Shown in pieces: positions 11,923 to 24,200 of a DNA stretch of 64,000 nucleotides. How positions within the stretch are numbered: position 1 is the first letter of the stretch; each line of letters begins with the position of its first letter. A program made the position numbers and the translations under genes. The stretch is from Ditylenchus dipsaci (Eukaryota; Nematoda; Chromadorea; Rhabditida; Anguinidae). The notes below the pieces were generated by a model that was not told where the DNA came from, searched no databases, and was given only the letters and a program-made list of their open reading frames with translations. Where the stretch lies: positions 124,001 to 188,000 of the forward strand of contig SADC01000191.1 in NCBI GenBank assembly GCA_004194705.1, read 5' to 3'.

Positions 11923-12170
11923 CAGGGTGAGTCATAAAAACTGGTGCAATTTTTCAATATATGTTGCGGAAAAAAGCACTTTGAATGAACCTATGAATGT
12001 TGTTCTGTTAAAATTTGTTTTGTTGTTGCTAAATAAATGTGTGTTGTTCACTATTTTGTGTTTCAGCATCGTCCGAGAGACGTTAAAACACGAAAAAGCC
12101 CAATCCCGGCGGGGAGAGGAAACCTTGGACGAATTTTCCATTATTGCACCAGTTTTTATGACTCACCCTG
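11923..12170. mobile_element. TA-target mariner-like MITE
   Basis: TA / CAGGGTGAGTCATAAAAACT ... AGTTTTTATGACTCACCCTG / TA, 248 bp with perfect 35-bp-class inverted ends (including GGTGCAAT / ATTGCACC). The open frame running through it is non-coding foldback sequence. The following 12171-12700 shows nothing convincing. Confidence 0.85.
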
Positions 12171-12896
12171 TAGTTTGTAAGAATAGGGACTGCTTTTTAT
12201 GTTCGAACTCAATGTTAAATTTCGAAGTTCACGCGTTACAATTAAAATGCTCAAATCTCGACGTGCCACCCCTTTGAAGCAAAAATGCGCCTATATATCC
12301 ATGACTCGAAGAAATGACATAACATGGAAATCTGAAAGCATATATTTGCTAAACACCCTTAATGTTTGTAAAAAGTGAAGCTTATGATCGAGTATTGCAA
12401 ATAAGTGACAGAAGTTCGAGTGACAGAAACACGGATGAGAAAAATTACTGCTTCGAGGAGGTTTGTTTTGTTTGTTATTGTTTGGCTGATGGGTGAATCT
12501 ACAGCAAGACGGACGGAAGATGGACGAAGGACGGACTCCAACATATTCTGCGAGCTACAAAATAATAAGAAAAAAATTTTTTGTGTCCGTCAAAACATAT
12601 GCACCTAAGCACAGGCCGAAAAAACAGCAGGGAGACTAAGGCCAAAATTGGAACAGATTCGACACTATGCCCAAATTTGAACAAAAAATTAGACTATAAT
12701 CACTAGGGCCCAAATTCTATGCACTAAAAATGCGAAATATGCGCATAAAATATGCGCTAAAAACGTAAAATATGCAGTATAATTTTTAGACTAAACTTTT
12801 TAAATGTACCGCATAACATTTGTGCAGAATCACTAGATGTCGTAAAATTGCTCTAAAACATGCTTTTAAACGGTGTGCAGCTTATGCCTGCTTTAA

Positions 12897-14021
12897 AGGG
12901 CCTGACCTCTTCCTACTCGGTGGTCCCCCGCCAATTCAAAAATTTTCCCTTGATCATTGGACTTCTGTACGGATTTTTCCGCCACGTTTCTAACAAAACT
13001 AGGCCTGAAATCAAATTTTAGGCTTAGTTTTGTTAGAAACCTAGCGGAAAAATCCGTACAGAAGTCCAATGATCAAGGAAATTTTTGTGAATTGGCGGGG
13101 ACCACAGTGATGTGCTCCCGAAAATTTCGGCTCCTGCTCTGGCTCTTGGCTCCTGCCCGAAATTTTTTTGCTCCTGCTCTATCTCTTGGCTCTTGCCCCA
13201 AAAATTTTGGCTCCCGCTCTGGCTCTTGGCTCCTACCCTCAAAATTTTGGCTCCTGCTCTGGCTCTTGGCTCGGAGCAGGAGCGCTCGGAGCCAAGAGCA
13301 GAGCTTATATATAACTATATTTTTGAAAATTTTCACAACATTCTTGAAAGTGTTTTGAAATCCGTTCCTACTCGTAATTACCGAGTTTCTTATATTTCGT
13401 TAAAGGGGGGAGTGCACATCGAGGAGCGAATATTTTGAACTCTCAGGCTCGATTCCCACTGGCTACACAGCCTATTTTTTAGTCCATTTTCAGCAGGTTA
13501 ACTCACTACTAAGGTCAAAAAGTATCGAGCAATCTATTGCGACCGTTTCCAGCACTTCTTTACTGTCAGCAGCTGCCTTGATTTTGCGATTTCATGCATA
13601 TGACCATCACAATAAAAAGAAACCAACTATAAACCATTTACTTTGGTTTCATCACCTAGTCCTCTATTTATTTTACTGACTTCTGGCCAAGAGCCGGAGC
13701 CTCATTTTGTACATTAAATTGTACATAACACATGTAAAAATGCAGTAATAAAAAGTGTGCACCCACTGGGAATCGAACTTGAGATTTCAAAATATTCGCT
13801 CCTCGATGTGCAACCCCTTTAAATAAAGCAAAAGTACTGAACTTTAAAATTATCGCTCTTGACTCCTGCCCAAAATTTTTTGGCCCCTGCTCTGGCTCTT
13901 GGCTCCTGCTTCCATAATTTTGGCTCCTGCTCTGGCTCTTGGCTCGGAGCAGGAGCGCTCGGAGCCAAGAGCGGAGCTGCGCACATCACTAGGACCACCG
14001 AGATGGAAGAGGTCAGGGCCT
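12897..14021. mobile_element. TTAA-target foldback element with nested layers
   Basis: TTAA-AGGGCCTGACCTCTTCC on the left and GGAAGAGGTCAGGGCC-TTTAA on the right. Inside are a further inverted element, about 13105-14001 (AGTGATGTGC / GCACATCACT, flanks GGGACCAC and AGGACCAC), made of GGCTCCTGCTCTGGCTCTT words, and at its core the tRNA-like palindrome 13410-13822. Confidence 0.8.
13410..13822. repeat. palindrome with tRNA T-arm-like ends
   Basis: GTGCACATCGAGGAGCGAAT then CAGGCTCGATTCCCACTGG at the left. The same block is inverted at 13750-13820. GGCTCGATTCC resembles a pol III B-box (GGTTCGANNCC). No A-box or cloverleaf could be built, so it is not called a tRNA gene. Confidence 0.6.
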
Positions 14022-14849
14022 TTAAACATACTTTTGGATAATGCTAAATTTTTTCGCAAGAAAAGTTGACCAAAATTTGACATATGGCTTTGTTGAAGCA
14101 AGGCGATTTAACCTAAGGATTTAATCCATTTGACTTTAGGATTTAATTCATTTGACCTAGGATTTGAACATAGCTTTAAAAAAACTTTCTGCTCCTATGA
14201 AGATGCCGCAGGATTTCAGTCAAAAAAGATTTCTAAAAAGTGTTGACCGCCATTTACTAGCTAAGTTCCAAAAAAAGATTTTCTAAAGCAATTTCGAGAC
14301 ATCTAGGGGTTCTGTACTCCTGCCACTCTTCCGCATCTTCTCGCAAATATAAACAATGTGCATTTTGCGATTTTCGAAATTAATATCTTTTACAAACCAA
14401 ATCGGTGCTTTGCACTGTTATTTTGCTGCTTTAACTGAAATTATGAATCGCACGGTACTGAAACGTTAGCTAACTCAATAGAGGTTATTTAGTGAAAAAA
14501 AAATCTCTTTATTTCTTGCTTGACAATAAAGTATCCTGGTTTTGGAAACTAAGATATTGACTTATTTATACACAAAAGACGAGATTTGGCATGCTGCGAC
14601 ATCTTTTCAACCAAAAATTTCTGAGATTTTTACAATATGCAGAAAATATGCGTCAAAATCGCAAAATATGCAAAATATGCACTTAAAATGGAAAATATGC
14701 AAAACGTGCTGCATAAAAGTACGAAAAAAGTACTCAAACAGGGCTAAAAGTGCGTTTTTTGCGCATAACTATTGCTTGCATATCCGCAGAAAAATATGCA
14801 CTTGCATAGAATTTGGGGCCCTAATAATCACATTTCTTGGTCTTGGTTG

Positions 14850-15178
14850 ATATCTTCTTTTGTGACCACAGATGATTTTTTCGTGTATTATTTTTATGTT
14901 GTTTATACCAAACAATAGTAAAGATCTAAGCTTGCTTATGCATTAAATATATTTGAAAGAATGTAACGAAAATGTATATGATGGTCTAAAAGTTGTAGGT
15001 TGGTCGATGTCGTTATAATGAGCAGTGTACACAATAGTCCGAAAATTGTAGGTTGATGTCGAGGGCCCATACATCGATTTTTCAAATATTTTGATGCATA
15101 AGAAAGCTATTGTTTGGTACAAAAACATAAAAATAATACTATAAAAATCCTCTCTAGCCACAAAAGCAGTACAAAAAA
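14850..15178. repeat. foldback repeat
   Basis: ACCAAACAATAG...AAGC...TATGCAT on the left is mirrored by ATGCATAAG...GCTATTGTTTGGT on the right. The stem also contains TAGTATTATTTTTATGTTTT-like text. It lies between two hAT elements. Confidence 0.65.
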
Positions 15179-15227
15179 GTTGACCAGATCAAGAAGTATG
15201 ACCAAGGGATTAAAAATCATTTTAAAT

Positions 15228-17868
15228 CAGGGATGATATCTCAAAATTTGAAAAAAAGTACATTTTCCAAAAAAAAAAGATTTTGGGGCCAAAAAAAGTA
15301 CAATTCCCGAAACTCAATAAAAGCGGCTTCAAACTTTTTATTTCTACAACAATGAAACACATAACACTTTTTAAACAAATAAAACAATTCAATCATATTT
15401 TTCGTTACTTTGAATTTTCCTCCGAAGATCTTCCTCTTTCATAAGCAGTTTGTAGACACCTGCGCAATCGATATCGTAATTGACCCGCACTTGGAGAAGA
15501 GCCTTGACCGTTTCCACCTGAAGGAGATTTCTTGCGTCTGTCCACTGAGCTTTGCACAACGAAAAGACCCGCTCCACAAAAGAATTGGCCAGCTGAATTG
15601 AGAGGATTGTGCTCACGAGTCGGTAGAGGCACGGCAGGGAATCGTTGTCTTGAATAATAAGTCTAATTTCCGCCACAAAATCTTCCCTCACCTTGAAGAT
15701 CTTCTGCCACTTAGTTTCCGCTGGATCTGCATCAAAGACTTCGTCAGGGAATTGGCGCACCATTCGGTTCACTTCGACCACCTCGTTGAAGAGCTCATCT
15801 TTCTCAGCGATTTCTGGCGCCACCTGCTTTGCGAGCTCCACTGCTTCGGTGTAGTCGATATTCTTTGTCTTCAGCATAATCCACGAGATGTTGGTCGGCA
15901 AGAACTCCACTCTAAACCACTTGTTGATGTATTCGATGACGGTCGTATAGAAGTCCTAAAGAAAAAGTTACAATTTCCCCACTCTTACCAAGCAAAAATA
16001 ACCTGGAAACTTGAGCTCAGCCTCGCCTTCACTTCCATGTCCAAGCGCCCAAGAGATATTGCGGTAGCAGCGCCGTAGAACTTGTTCGCTTTCCTTTCTT
16101 GGATCTTCTGTTTGAATGAGTCGACAATTTCCACCAGCTCCGGAAGAAGCGCCTTCGATTTCTGAAATCAGTTTGTTAGCAGACATTAGCGGACCAAACG
16201 AAGAAAAACCTGAAGTTGGAGCAAAGGCTTCTCAAAGACACCCAGAACACTTTGAAGAAATTGAAGAACTGGCATCGATCCCACGGAGGCAAAGAACTTC
16301 TCCAGAAAGAGCGGCGCTTTGTTTCCAAATACGAAGGTAGCAGTGAGCGGTTCCCAGAGCTTCAAAATTCTTTCAATCACTTTGCCCAGAGTAAGCCAGC
16401 GCGTGGGACTGTGCGTCGGAATTCTTTCATAATTGCTCTGAAAACGGAAGACATTGTTAACGCGAGTCAAAACGACAAACCTCCAAGAAGTCGCAGATGT
16501 CCTTGAACTGTTCATGGCGGCTTGTGGATCCCTTGAAGTAGCTGGCTAATTTAAAGACCACAGTTTCGATATCAAGCGATAGCCGATCAGCACCCTTCTG
16601 CGCAGAATTGTGAAAATATGAGCCGGGCAACCAACTGGAATAAGATCCTTCTTCTTGGCGAGTAGCTTCTTGAAGATATTGTTCGGCCCTTGCATGCGCG
16701 ATCCACCAAAATTCACTGGAGCATTGTCGGCACAAAAAGACACGAGATTTGTCCACTTAAGAGCGTGCTTTTCCAAGATTTGGGCGATGAAGTCGGCCGC
16801 CAGTTGCGAATCTTCCCCGGGCAGATCCCTCATGTCGAGTAGGCGGACTTGTACTCCCTTTGCAGCGGAGAAGAATCTAAAAGATTTTCGCGTAACAAAG
16901 TTCGAACAAAAGTAACCAAACCTGATGACGAGTGGAAACAGTTTGATCTCCTTGTGATTTGATGCATCGGTCGAGATAGAGAACGTTTGGCTGCCCAATT
17001 CCTTCAGAACACATTCGACCGAGTACGGAGCCAGCACGCCTAAAAATCAGGAATCAATAAGAAACCCATAAGCAAACAAAACCTGTGAGAATCGCTTTGG
17101 TTTTCAGTCGACCACATCCGAACTTCTTGGCTACCTCGGAATCGGAAAACATTGTGCGGAAGAGAGCATCGGATGAGCAGCAGTCGGACGACGAAAAAGC
17201 TTGGTTGTGAGTCGCGACATGAAACGCCCAGGCACCTTCGGCAGCAGAAGTTTTGACATCGATTGCAGTTGGCGCAGTTCGGCTTGGAATGAAGTTCGAG
17301 ATAGTTCTGAAAGTCCAAACTCACAAAAGAAACAAATAAAGTAATAAAAACCTTGTAGTGTTAGCGGCCCTGGCGTTCTCTTTGTGCTTTGACTTCTCCT
17401 GATGCTGCTTGATTGCGGTTTTCCCCATCGATGCCAAGTTGATCTCGTCGTTGCACGGAATGCAGTGAGCGTTGAAGTCGTCTTTTCCTTTTCTGATTCC
17501 TTTAAACTCCTTTGCAAAATCGGCTTTGTACACGTTTTTCCTTCGAGGCTGAGACAATGCGTTTGAGATTAGCACTGCAAATTTGACAATTTAAATAAGC
17601 GAAGCAAAAAAGGAAGAAAAAGCAGAGACAAATGAACACAAAATGAACAGACAACTGAAAATTCGAATGAAAAACTGTGAAACCAGGCAAAATTTTCGAA
17701 AAATTTGAATGTTTTCTTACATTTTCGGCGCCTATTCAAAAAAAAGTACAAAAAAGTACATTTCTCCAAAAAAAGTACAAATCTTTTTAAAAAGTACATT
17801 GAAAAAAGAAAAGATTTGGAGTCCAAAAAAAGTACAAATCTTTTTAAAAAGTACATATATCATCCCTG
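15228..17868. mobile_element. full-length hAT transposon, TSD TTTTAAAT
   Basis: Ends CAGGGATGATATCT / ATATATCATCCCTG, flanked by identical TTTTAAAT (15220-15227, 17869-17876). Subterminal AAAAAGTACA words occur at both ends (about 15255-15310, 17745-17855). It encodes a spliced transposase on the minus strand. The clean TSD and near-open frame suggest recent activity. Confidence 0.95.
15389..17574 (-). CDS. hAT-family transposase (seven visible exons)
   Basis: DNA transposase that would excise and insert this element and its MITEs. Exons: 17574-17352, 17306-17083, 17039-16922, 16876-16491, 16437-16210, 16161-16003, 15955-15389; introns 43-53 nt, phases consistent. The start codon is not certain: the first exon seen begins at an acceptor (TTTGCAG) near 17575. 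Content in order: BED-type zinc finger (HCIPCNDE...HQEKSKHKEN), the catalytic RNase H-like core with SISTDASN and CADNAPVNFGG, PTRWLTL, and the C-terminal hAT dimerisation region (ILSIQLANSFVERVFSL). About 635 codons, ordinary for the family. One frame break: a run of four A (16613-16616, T on the coding strand) must gain one base to restore AHIFHNSAQ. Confidence 0.92.
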
Positions 17869-18207
17869 TTTTAAATTAATTAAATTAAATATGCTTTAAA
17901 CCAAAGGCTGTAAATGAGAAAAAACGAGAAGATGCCTGTAGGAGGACATAAAAGACTGTGTATATCAGTGGCCAGCTGTTTCAGTGTTATAGAAATAATT
18001 TATTGTTCAATCTATGAACTGCAATATCAGGCTCCCAGTCGAAAACAATACTTCAAATGGCGATTAACGCCACACAATTTTTGCGGAAATTTTTTATTTA
18101 AAAAGTCCATAATGCGATTTGTATATTATGCACTACTGCGACTAAATACTTTGCCTTAATATTTAATTTAATAAAAAGTAACAATAAAAAAAATTCAGCT
18201 ACCCAGA

Positions 18208-21200
18208 ATGTCCAAATCCGCAGATAGGCTGAATAAGCTCAATTTGACCCCTTCTCGTAACCCAAACTACAAAAAGGCCAAGTATCTACAGGTGATCGAT
18301 ACATGAGTTTGAGAAGTGAAGACCAGATCGACCTGGCCAACCACCTTCTTACATCAGTAAATAGTTTATTATATGGAAATTTGTGGGAACTTTTTGGTTG
18401 CAGGAAGAAAGTGCTCAATCATCAGAAAGTCCAGCTACAAGACTTGAGCGTGAAACAAAATTAAAGTCCATGCGAGTCAAGTCCTCAGAAGATCTGGAAA
18501 TTGCAGTGTGCTCCTATCGAAAAGTTTTGCAACCAACAATGGCATTAAGACTTCGTTATCCAGCCAAAGTGCTCTATTCTTGTGCAGCTCCAACTGTCAA
18601 TGTGAAGCGCTCCCGCAGGTACATTGAGAAAAGCCCGGAAAGGATATTAGACGCACCTGGACTATCAGATAATTTCTGTAAGCTCTAAACGAAAGCTATT
18701 AAGTAAAGACGTTATTTATAATTAAAAAAACAGTCGGATTTATTTGAACCAACACGCCAGGGCCCCGCACTAACAGTGTCTGTTGAAAGCGATGTCGGTT
18801 TAAATAGGCTTGACTGTAAAGGACGTTCACAATGGTCTCCACCCACACTCGTCATTTTCGACACGTTAAAATTTCACTGTGAACAAAAGTGTGGGTTGGG
18901 GTGGGTTCGGGGTCTTGGGGTCGTTGTGAACAAGCATTAAAAAATTTATTTGATAAAAAAAAGAAATTTCAACCTTCAAATATCCAAGTTCGTCAACAAA
19001 AATTTTACAAATTCAAATTGGCGAAGACCAGTATTTCATAACATGACACAGATAATTATGAAAATTTACGTCATTATGGGCCGTTATGGGTATAGGACAA
19101 AGCTTTTTTTTGGAGCAAAAAGACTTTTTTTTGGGTCAAAAAGACTTTTTTTGGGTCAAAAAGACTTTTTTTGGGTCAAAAAGACTTTTTTTTGGGTCAA
19201 AAAGACTTTTTTTTTGGGTCAAAAAGACTTTTTTTTGGGTCAAAAAGACTTTTTTTGGGTCAAAAAGACTTTTTTTGGGTCAAAAAGACTTTTTTTTGGG
19301 TCAAAAAGTCTTTTTTTTTGGGTCAAAATTTTTTTTTCAAAAAGACTTTTTTTGGGTCAAAAAGACTTTTTTTTGGGGCAAAAAGACTTTTTTTGGAGCA
19401 AATTGGCTTTTTCTTGGTGCAAATTTTTTTAGATGTAGTTCTGCATTTTGTTTTGATTTTTTCGATATAATTTTTATTGTTTTGCTTGAATAGAGAAAAA
19501 CTTCTAAAAAACTGATGTATAAAAAGTATGAATATGAATGAATATAAAAATTTTTCGCCTTTTGTTAAGAAAAACTAATCCTTTGTTAATGAAATTGGTT
19601 CCGCCATCGAAGTGATGATTCAGAAATTAAATGGAAAAGCGTGCTTCTAGTCCACAAGAATTCGCTAGAGGTTATTCATAGCTACTATCATTACCGTTCG
19701 AAAACACATTCTTTTTAGCTGCTGTACTTATGCTAACTGATTGGAAAACCCGCTTTGTAAACGAGCCTGCAGCACTAAGCTTTGTTGAGTACTTTGAGAA
19801 AACTTGGCTACATTCGCCATTGAGCGGCTGGTATGAAGGATTCAGTGCATACTCTTCTACTAACAATGGGCTTGAGTCTAAAAATGGAGAGCTGAAAAAA
19901 GTGCAGCGCCGCCGAGGACTCCCTTTGGCTCACTTTATACAATTGCAGATATGACTCTTAAACATTGGTCAAGCAGGCCTGAGTACCAGGTAATGAATAT
20001 ATACATATATATATATATAAACAAGTTGTCTATAGAATCCTACAGATGTTCCTCAAATATCACCCAGCCTTTATCGTGAGGCTTTTGTGATGGCAAACAA
20101 GAACAAGCCACCCTTGACAGCCCATCCAACACTGCAAAATGTTACTCTGGTTGGGCTGCACCAAGATGCTACTCCTGTATTATTGCAAGCGCTGGATTTG
20201 CAGCTCCGAAATCAAAGCTACACTAACTGGGGACGCTACAAGACTCTTCGTTTTTCATTCTGCACAGTCTCTCCCAATCTTTTCTGGAATGGAGAATATC
20301 AATGCTCGTGTGTTGTGGGAGCAAAAAAGCAGCACTGCAAGCACTCTGTGATGTTGCTATGTGAAAATGGACTTGCCGCTTACCCTCTTTCAGCACAACA
20401 AATCCCTTTGCACCACAAACAGAAGACTGGCCGGCCACGCAAAATGAGTTCTGCTTTGCAGCAATAGATTTTTTTCATTCATACTTTTTATACATCAGTT
20501 TTTTAGAAGTTTTTCTATTCAAGCAAAACAATAAAAATTATATCGAAAAATCAAAACAAAATGCAGAACTACATCTAAAAAAATTTGCACCAAGAAAAAG
20601 CCAATTTGCTCCAAAAAAAGTCTTTTTGCCCCAAAAAAAAGTCTTTTTGACCCAAAAAAAAGTCTTTTTGACCCAAAAAAAAGTCTTTTTGACCCAAAAA
20701 AAAGTCTTTTTGACCCAGCTAAAATTTGACCCAAAAAAAAGTCTTTTTGACCCAAAAAAAAAGTCTTTTTGCTCCAAAAAAAAGCTTTGTCCATGGGTAT
20801 ATACCCATACTCTCATACCCTACTCATACCCATACCCGGTATTGAATGAGGGTGGGTAGAAAGTTACCTTTTTACGCTCGGGTATATACGCAGGTACATA
20901 CGACTGCCCACAAGTATAAAAACCAGAGCTAGTCCGATTGGCCGAATTTTGCAGAAAAAACGATTTTAACAGTCAGAAAATAACTTCAATCGCTCACTAA
21001 TCATACTAGAGTGGCCAAAAGCCAATAAAAATGGTTATCAGGGTTATACTAAACGAAGTTTTTTTCTCGAAAAAGTGGTTGAGCGGTTCAGAATTTCACC
21101 CCGGTGGCTCGATTGCTCAGAAATCCCATTGCCAAAAACACCGAAACCATTCCAAATCGCGGAAAGCAGAATCGAATCACCCAAGACCAGTCTATTAATT

Positions 21201-24200
21201 TTTATATATAAAAAATGGTAAAAAATAATGTGTGCAACCACGCGGATTCGAACCAGCAACCTGGGCTATGCAATATTTAGATTAAAACTTACCCTAAGCG
21301 TGAAAAGTGGAAATTTATAGATTCATCATTAACTGATTGGAGCTACTCAAACGTGGTTGCCGTTGCTCTGGGACATGAAGTGTATCTTTGGGACGCAGAT
21401 AAAGGAGATGCTCAAGTCATCTATTTATATTTTCGTTGCCATATAATAATTTTATTTGCAGTTGCTCACTAAGTTTGACGAAAATGGAGCACTTCCAACC
21501 TTGATCAAATGGTCTCAAGAAGGAAATATCTTTCTGTCGGACTTAGTGACGGTACTCTTAAGGTTATTTCCGCCTAATTTAATTAAAATTATTACAGTTG
21601 GCTATTAATAAGCCGGACGCGACTTTATCTCGCGCGACATTTAAGAAAGCTGAAGATTAAATTTATTATAACCTACTAAAATGTCCGAAAATGTTTGTCA
21701 AGCCGCACATGTGACATTCGCAAATTTTTTAAACTTCTCATCTGTCAAAATGATGCACTTACACTTAAAATTGTGAAGGAGCCATGACTAGGGCAGGCAA
21801 AGGATCGAAATTTTGGACCCGATGGGTCGAAAAGTCGACTATAGTTAAAAAATTCGACTCGGTGGGTCGACTAGAAAATCGGATATTTTCCGACTCTAAT
21901 CTTTGTTGGGGTGCTGTTCTTTAGAGCTAACACAAACAACAACGAAAATTACGAAAAGGCAAGAAAGAAAACTCAAAAAAACGACAAAATAAACTTCAAG
22001 CGAAATGGTCAAACAACTTTTGATCAATAAAATATTTTTTCAAAGTGTCAGCTTATCGAGATTCAGATTTCAGATTTATGACCCCGTCAAACAACAATGT
22101 CTTCGAACTATTACATCTCAAATTCACAGAATAGCCTGCGCTGGCTGGTTAAAAAATGGGTAAACATATTTTGTTGCTAATCATACTAAAGTTATGTTAT
22201 TTTCCCAGAACTATTAGTTATGGGTCGCGGTCTGGCAGAATTTATCACCACGATGTCAGGGAAAGAGACTCATTAATCAGGTAGTTCGGTCCAATTTTCA
22301 TATTATTCTTTCTTTTTATGTAAATTTCTAGTATTTTTGAAGCACATTCCCATGAAGTTTGTGGTTTACAATGGAGTGAGGATGAACGATACCTGACAAG
22401 TGGTGGGGCTGATACACAAGTCAATGTCTGGGATAAAAGACAAGTTGGTTCAGACTGTTCGGTAATTTTGTTTTTTGAATCAAAATCACTTTCTTTATGG
22501 CCACTTATTTTATTTTTAAGAATGCTCTGTTCAATCTGAGTGGTCACACAGCAGCAGTAAAAGCGATCCAATACCTTTCGTTTCTTAGCCTGGGCTCTAA
22601 CATTGTTGCTACTGGCGGTGGTACCAAGGATCACACTATTAAGCTGTGGGATCTGAATAGTGGAAGGCTTTTTTCTAGTCAGGATACTGGTAGTCAGGTA
22701 CTATACAGATATATAGTTAATATTAATATGTATAGTTAGAATCTCAAAACCTCTCAAATATGGGTTAAAGAAAATGCAATTTACTCAGGGTTCTCATCTG
22801 TACTTTATTTAAAGGGGCATGCCCACGCTAATAAGAGGTGGTGCCCGGGAATTCAAATTTTTTTCCGAATCATTGAACTTCTGTACGGTTTTTCAACTTG
22901 GTTTCTAACAAAACTATACCTAAAATTAAATTCCAGGCCTTATTTTGTTAGAAACCAAGTTGAAAAATCACTACAACAGTTCAATGATTAAGAAAAAAAT
23001 TAAATTCCCGGGCAGCACTTATTGGGTTGGGAGGGGGGCGTTTCTTTCACTTATTTAAAAATAGTGTTTAAACGACTCCTAAGTAACTTTTATATGCTTA
23101 AAACGATAAAAAAAATTATTTTCTGACATTTTTCCACACAAAAAATAGATTTTTGTGTGGACACTCACTTACCTCAGACATGATTTTTTATTCACTTACC
23201 TTAGACATGATTCCGAGAAATACACTTGATCATAAAATGCATATAGAGTCTATTTTTGCCCAGCTCCAGTGACCAAAACGGGGTAGAATACCTTAATACA
23301 AAGTAATTTGCCTTGGTCCCCAAGGCAAAAAGTCAAAAAAAATTTTCAAAAAATCTATTTTTTGTGTGGAAAAATGTCAGAAAATAACTTTTTTTATCGT
23401 TCTAAGCATACAAAAATTACTTAGGAGTCGTTTAAACACTACTTTAAATAAGTTAAAAAACTGCATCCCTCCCCCCCCCCCCCCCCCCGAACCAAATAAG
23501 TTCCTCCCAGGCACCACCTCTTATCAGCGTGGGCATGCCCCTTTAAAGGGCCATTGCCGTCTCCGACAACGGTTGTCCCCCGCCAATTCAAATTTTTTAC
23601 TGAATCATTGAAATTCTGTACGAATTTTCAACTTGGTTTCTAACAAAACTATACCTAAAATTAAATTCTAGGCCTTGTTTTGTTAGAAGCCAAGTTGAAA
23701 AACTCTGTACAGAAGTTGAATGATTCGGCACGAAAATTTAAATTGGCTGGGCACAATTCAAAACAGGTGGCAAAGGCCCTTTAAATATTTTTATCGTATT
23801 TCCTCTAATAAGCCCCCCCCCCCCTCGTTCGAAATCGTGTTTTGGCATTGTGTTTTCGACTCACTTTTTGAAGACTTTTCGGTTCTTCGGTTATCGGCAG
23901 GCATTTCATTAAAGTATAAATATTAAAGTATAAAGTATAAATGAAATGCCTGCCGATAACCGAAAAGAACCGACTTTTCTCAGACACGTTACCACTCAAT
24001 TTGTAGCCAGTGAGATGAGCAAGGTAAATCAATTCCAGCAAAAATATTTTTGAGTCATTTTTAGAGAAAAAGCTAAGCTAAAAAAGATGTCAGTCCTGTT
24101 CTTTATGTTAGTCTGTAGTATTCGTAAAATCTTCACAACATTCGACACCGAATTCTAGAACTGTCTCAGAAAAATATCAAAATTTTGGACAGATCAAAAG

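Larger units (their letters stand above)
12704..14823. mobile_element. hAT-type element, TSD ATAATCAC
   Basis: Ends TAGGGCCCAAATTCTATGCA / TGCATAGAATTTGGGGCCCTA, flanked by identical 8-bp ATAATCAC (12696-12703, 14824-14831). Just inside each end lie arrays of the word AAATATGC/GCATATTT (12730-12775, 14640-14800), the arrangement expected for hAT transposase binding. The interior is filled by nested elements (12897-14021). No transposase remains. Confidence 0.9.

Noticed and set aside
11927..12277. 116-codon plus-strand open frame
   Set aside because: Most of it is the 248-bp TA-target MITE at 11923-12170.
13030..13440. Open frames made of LALGSCPK / SQSRSQNF-like repeats
   Set aside because: Direct translations of GGCTCCTGCTCTGGCTCTT words in a transposable element, open on both strands.
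19095..19430. Long open frames rich in Phe/Lys/Gly in the left MULE repeat
   Set aside because: They are open in three frames because the sequence is a 20-bp tandem repeat; no start context, splice signals or similarity to a protein.
18957..19432. 160-codon open frame as a CDC20 alternative exon
   Set aside because: It runs through the MULE terminal repeat, and the CDC20 exons join in phase without it.
20480..20860. Matching repetitive open frames on both strands near 20.5-20.8 kb
   Set aside because: They are the right terminal repeat of the same MULE read on either strand.
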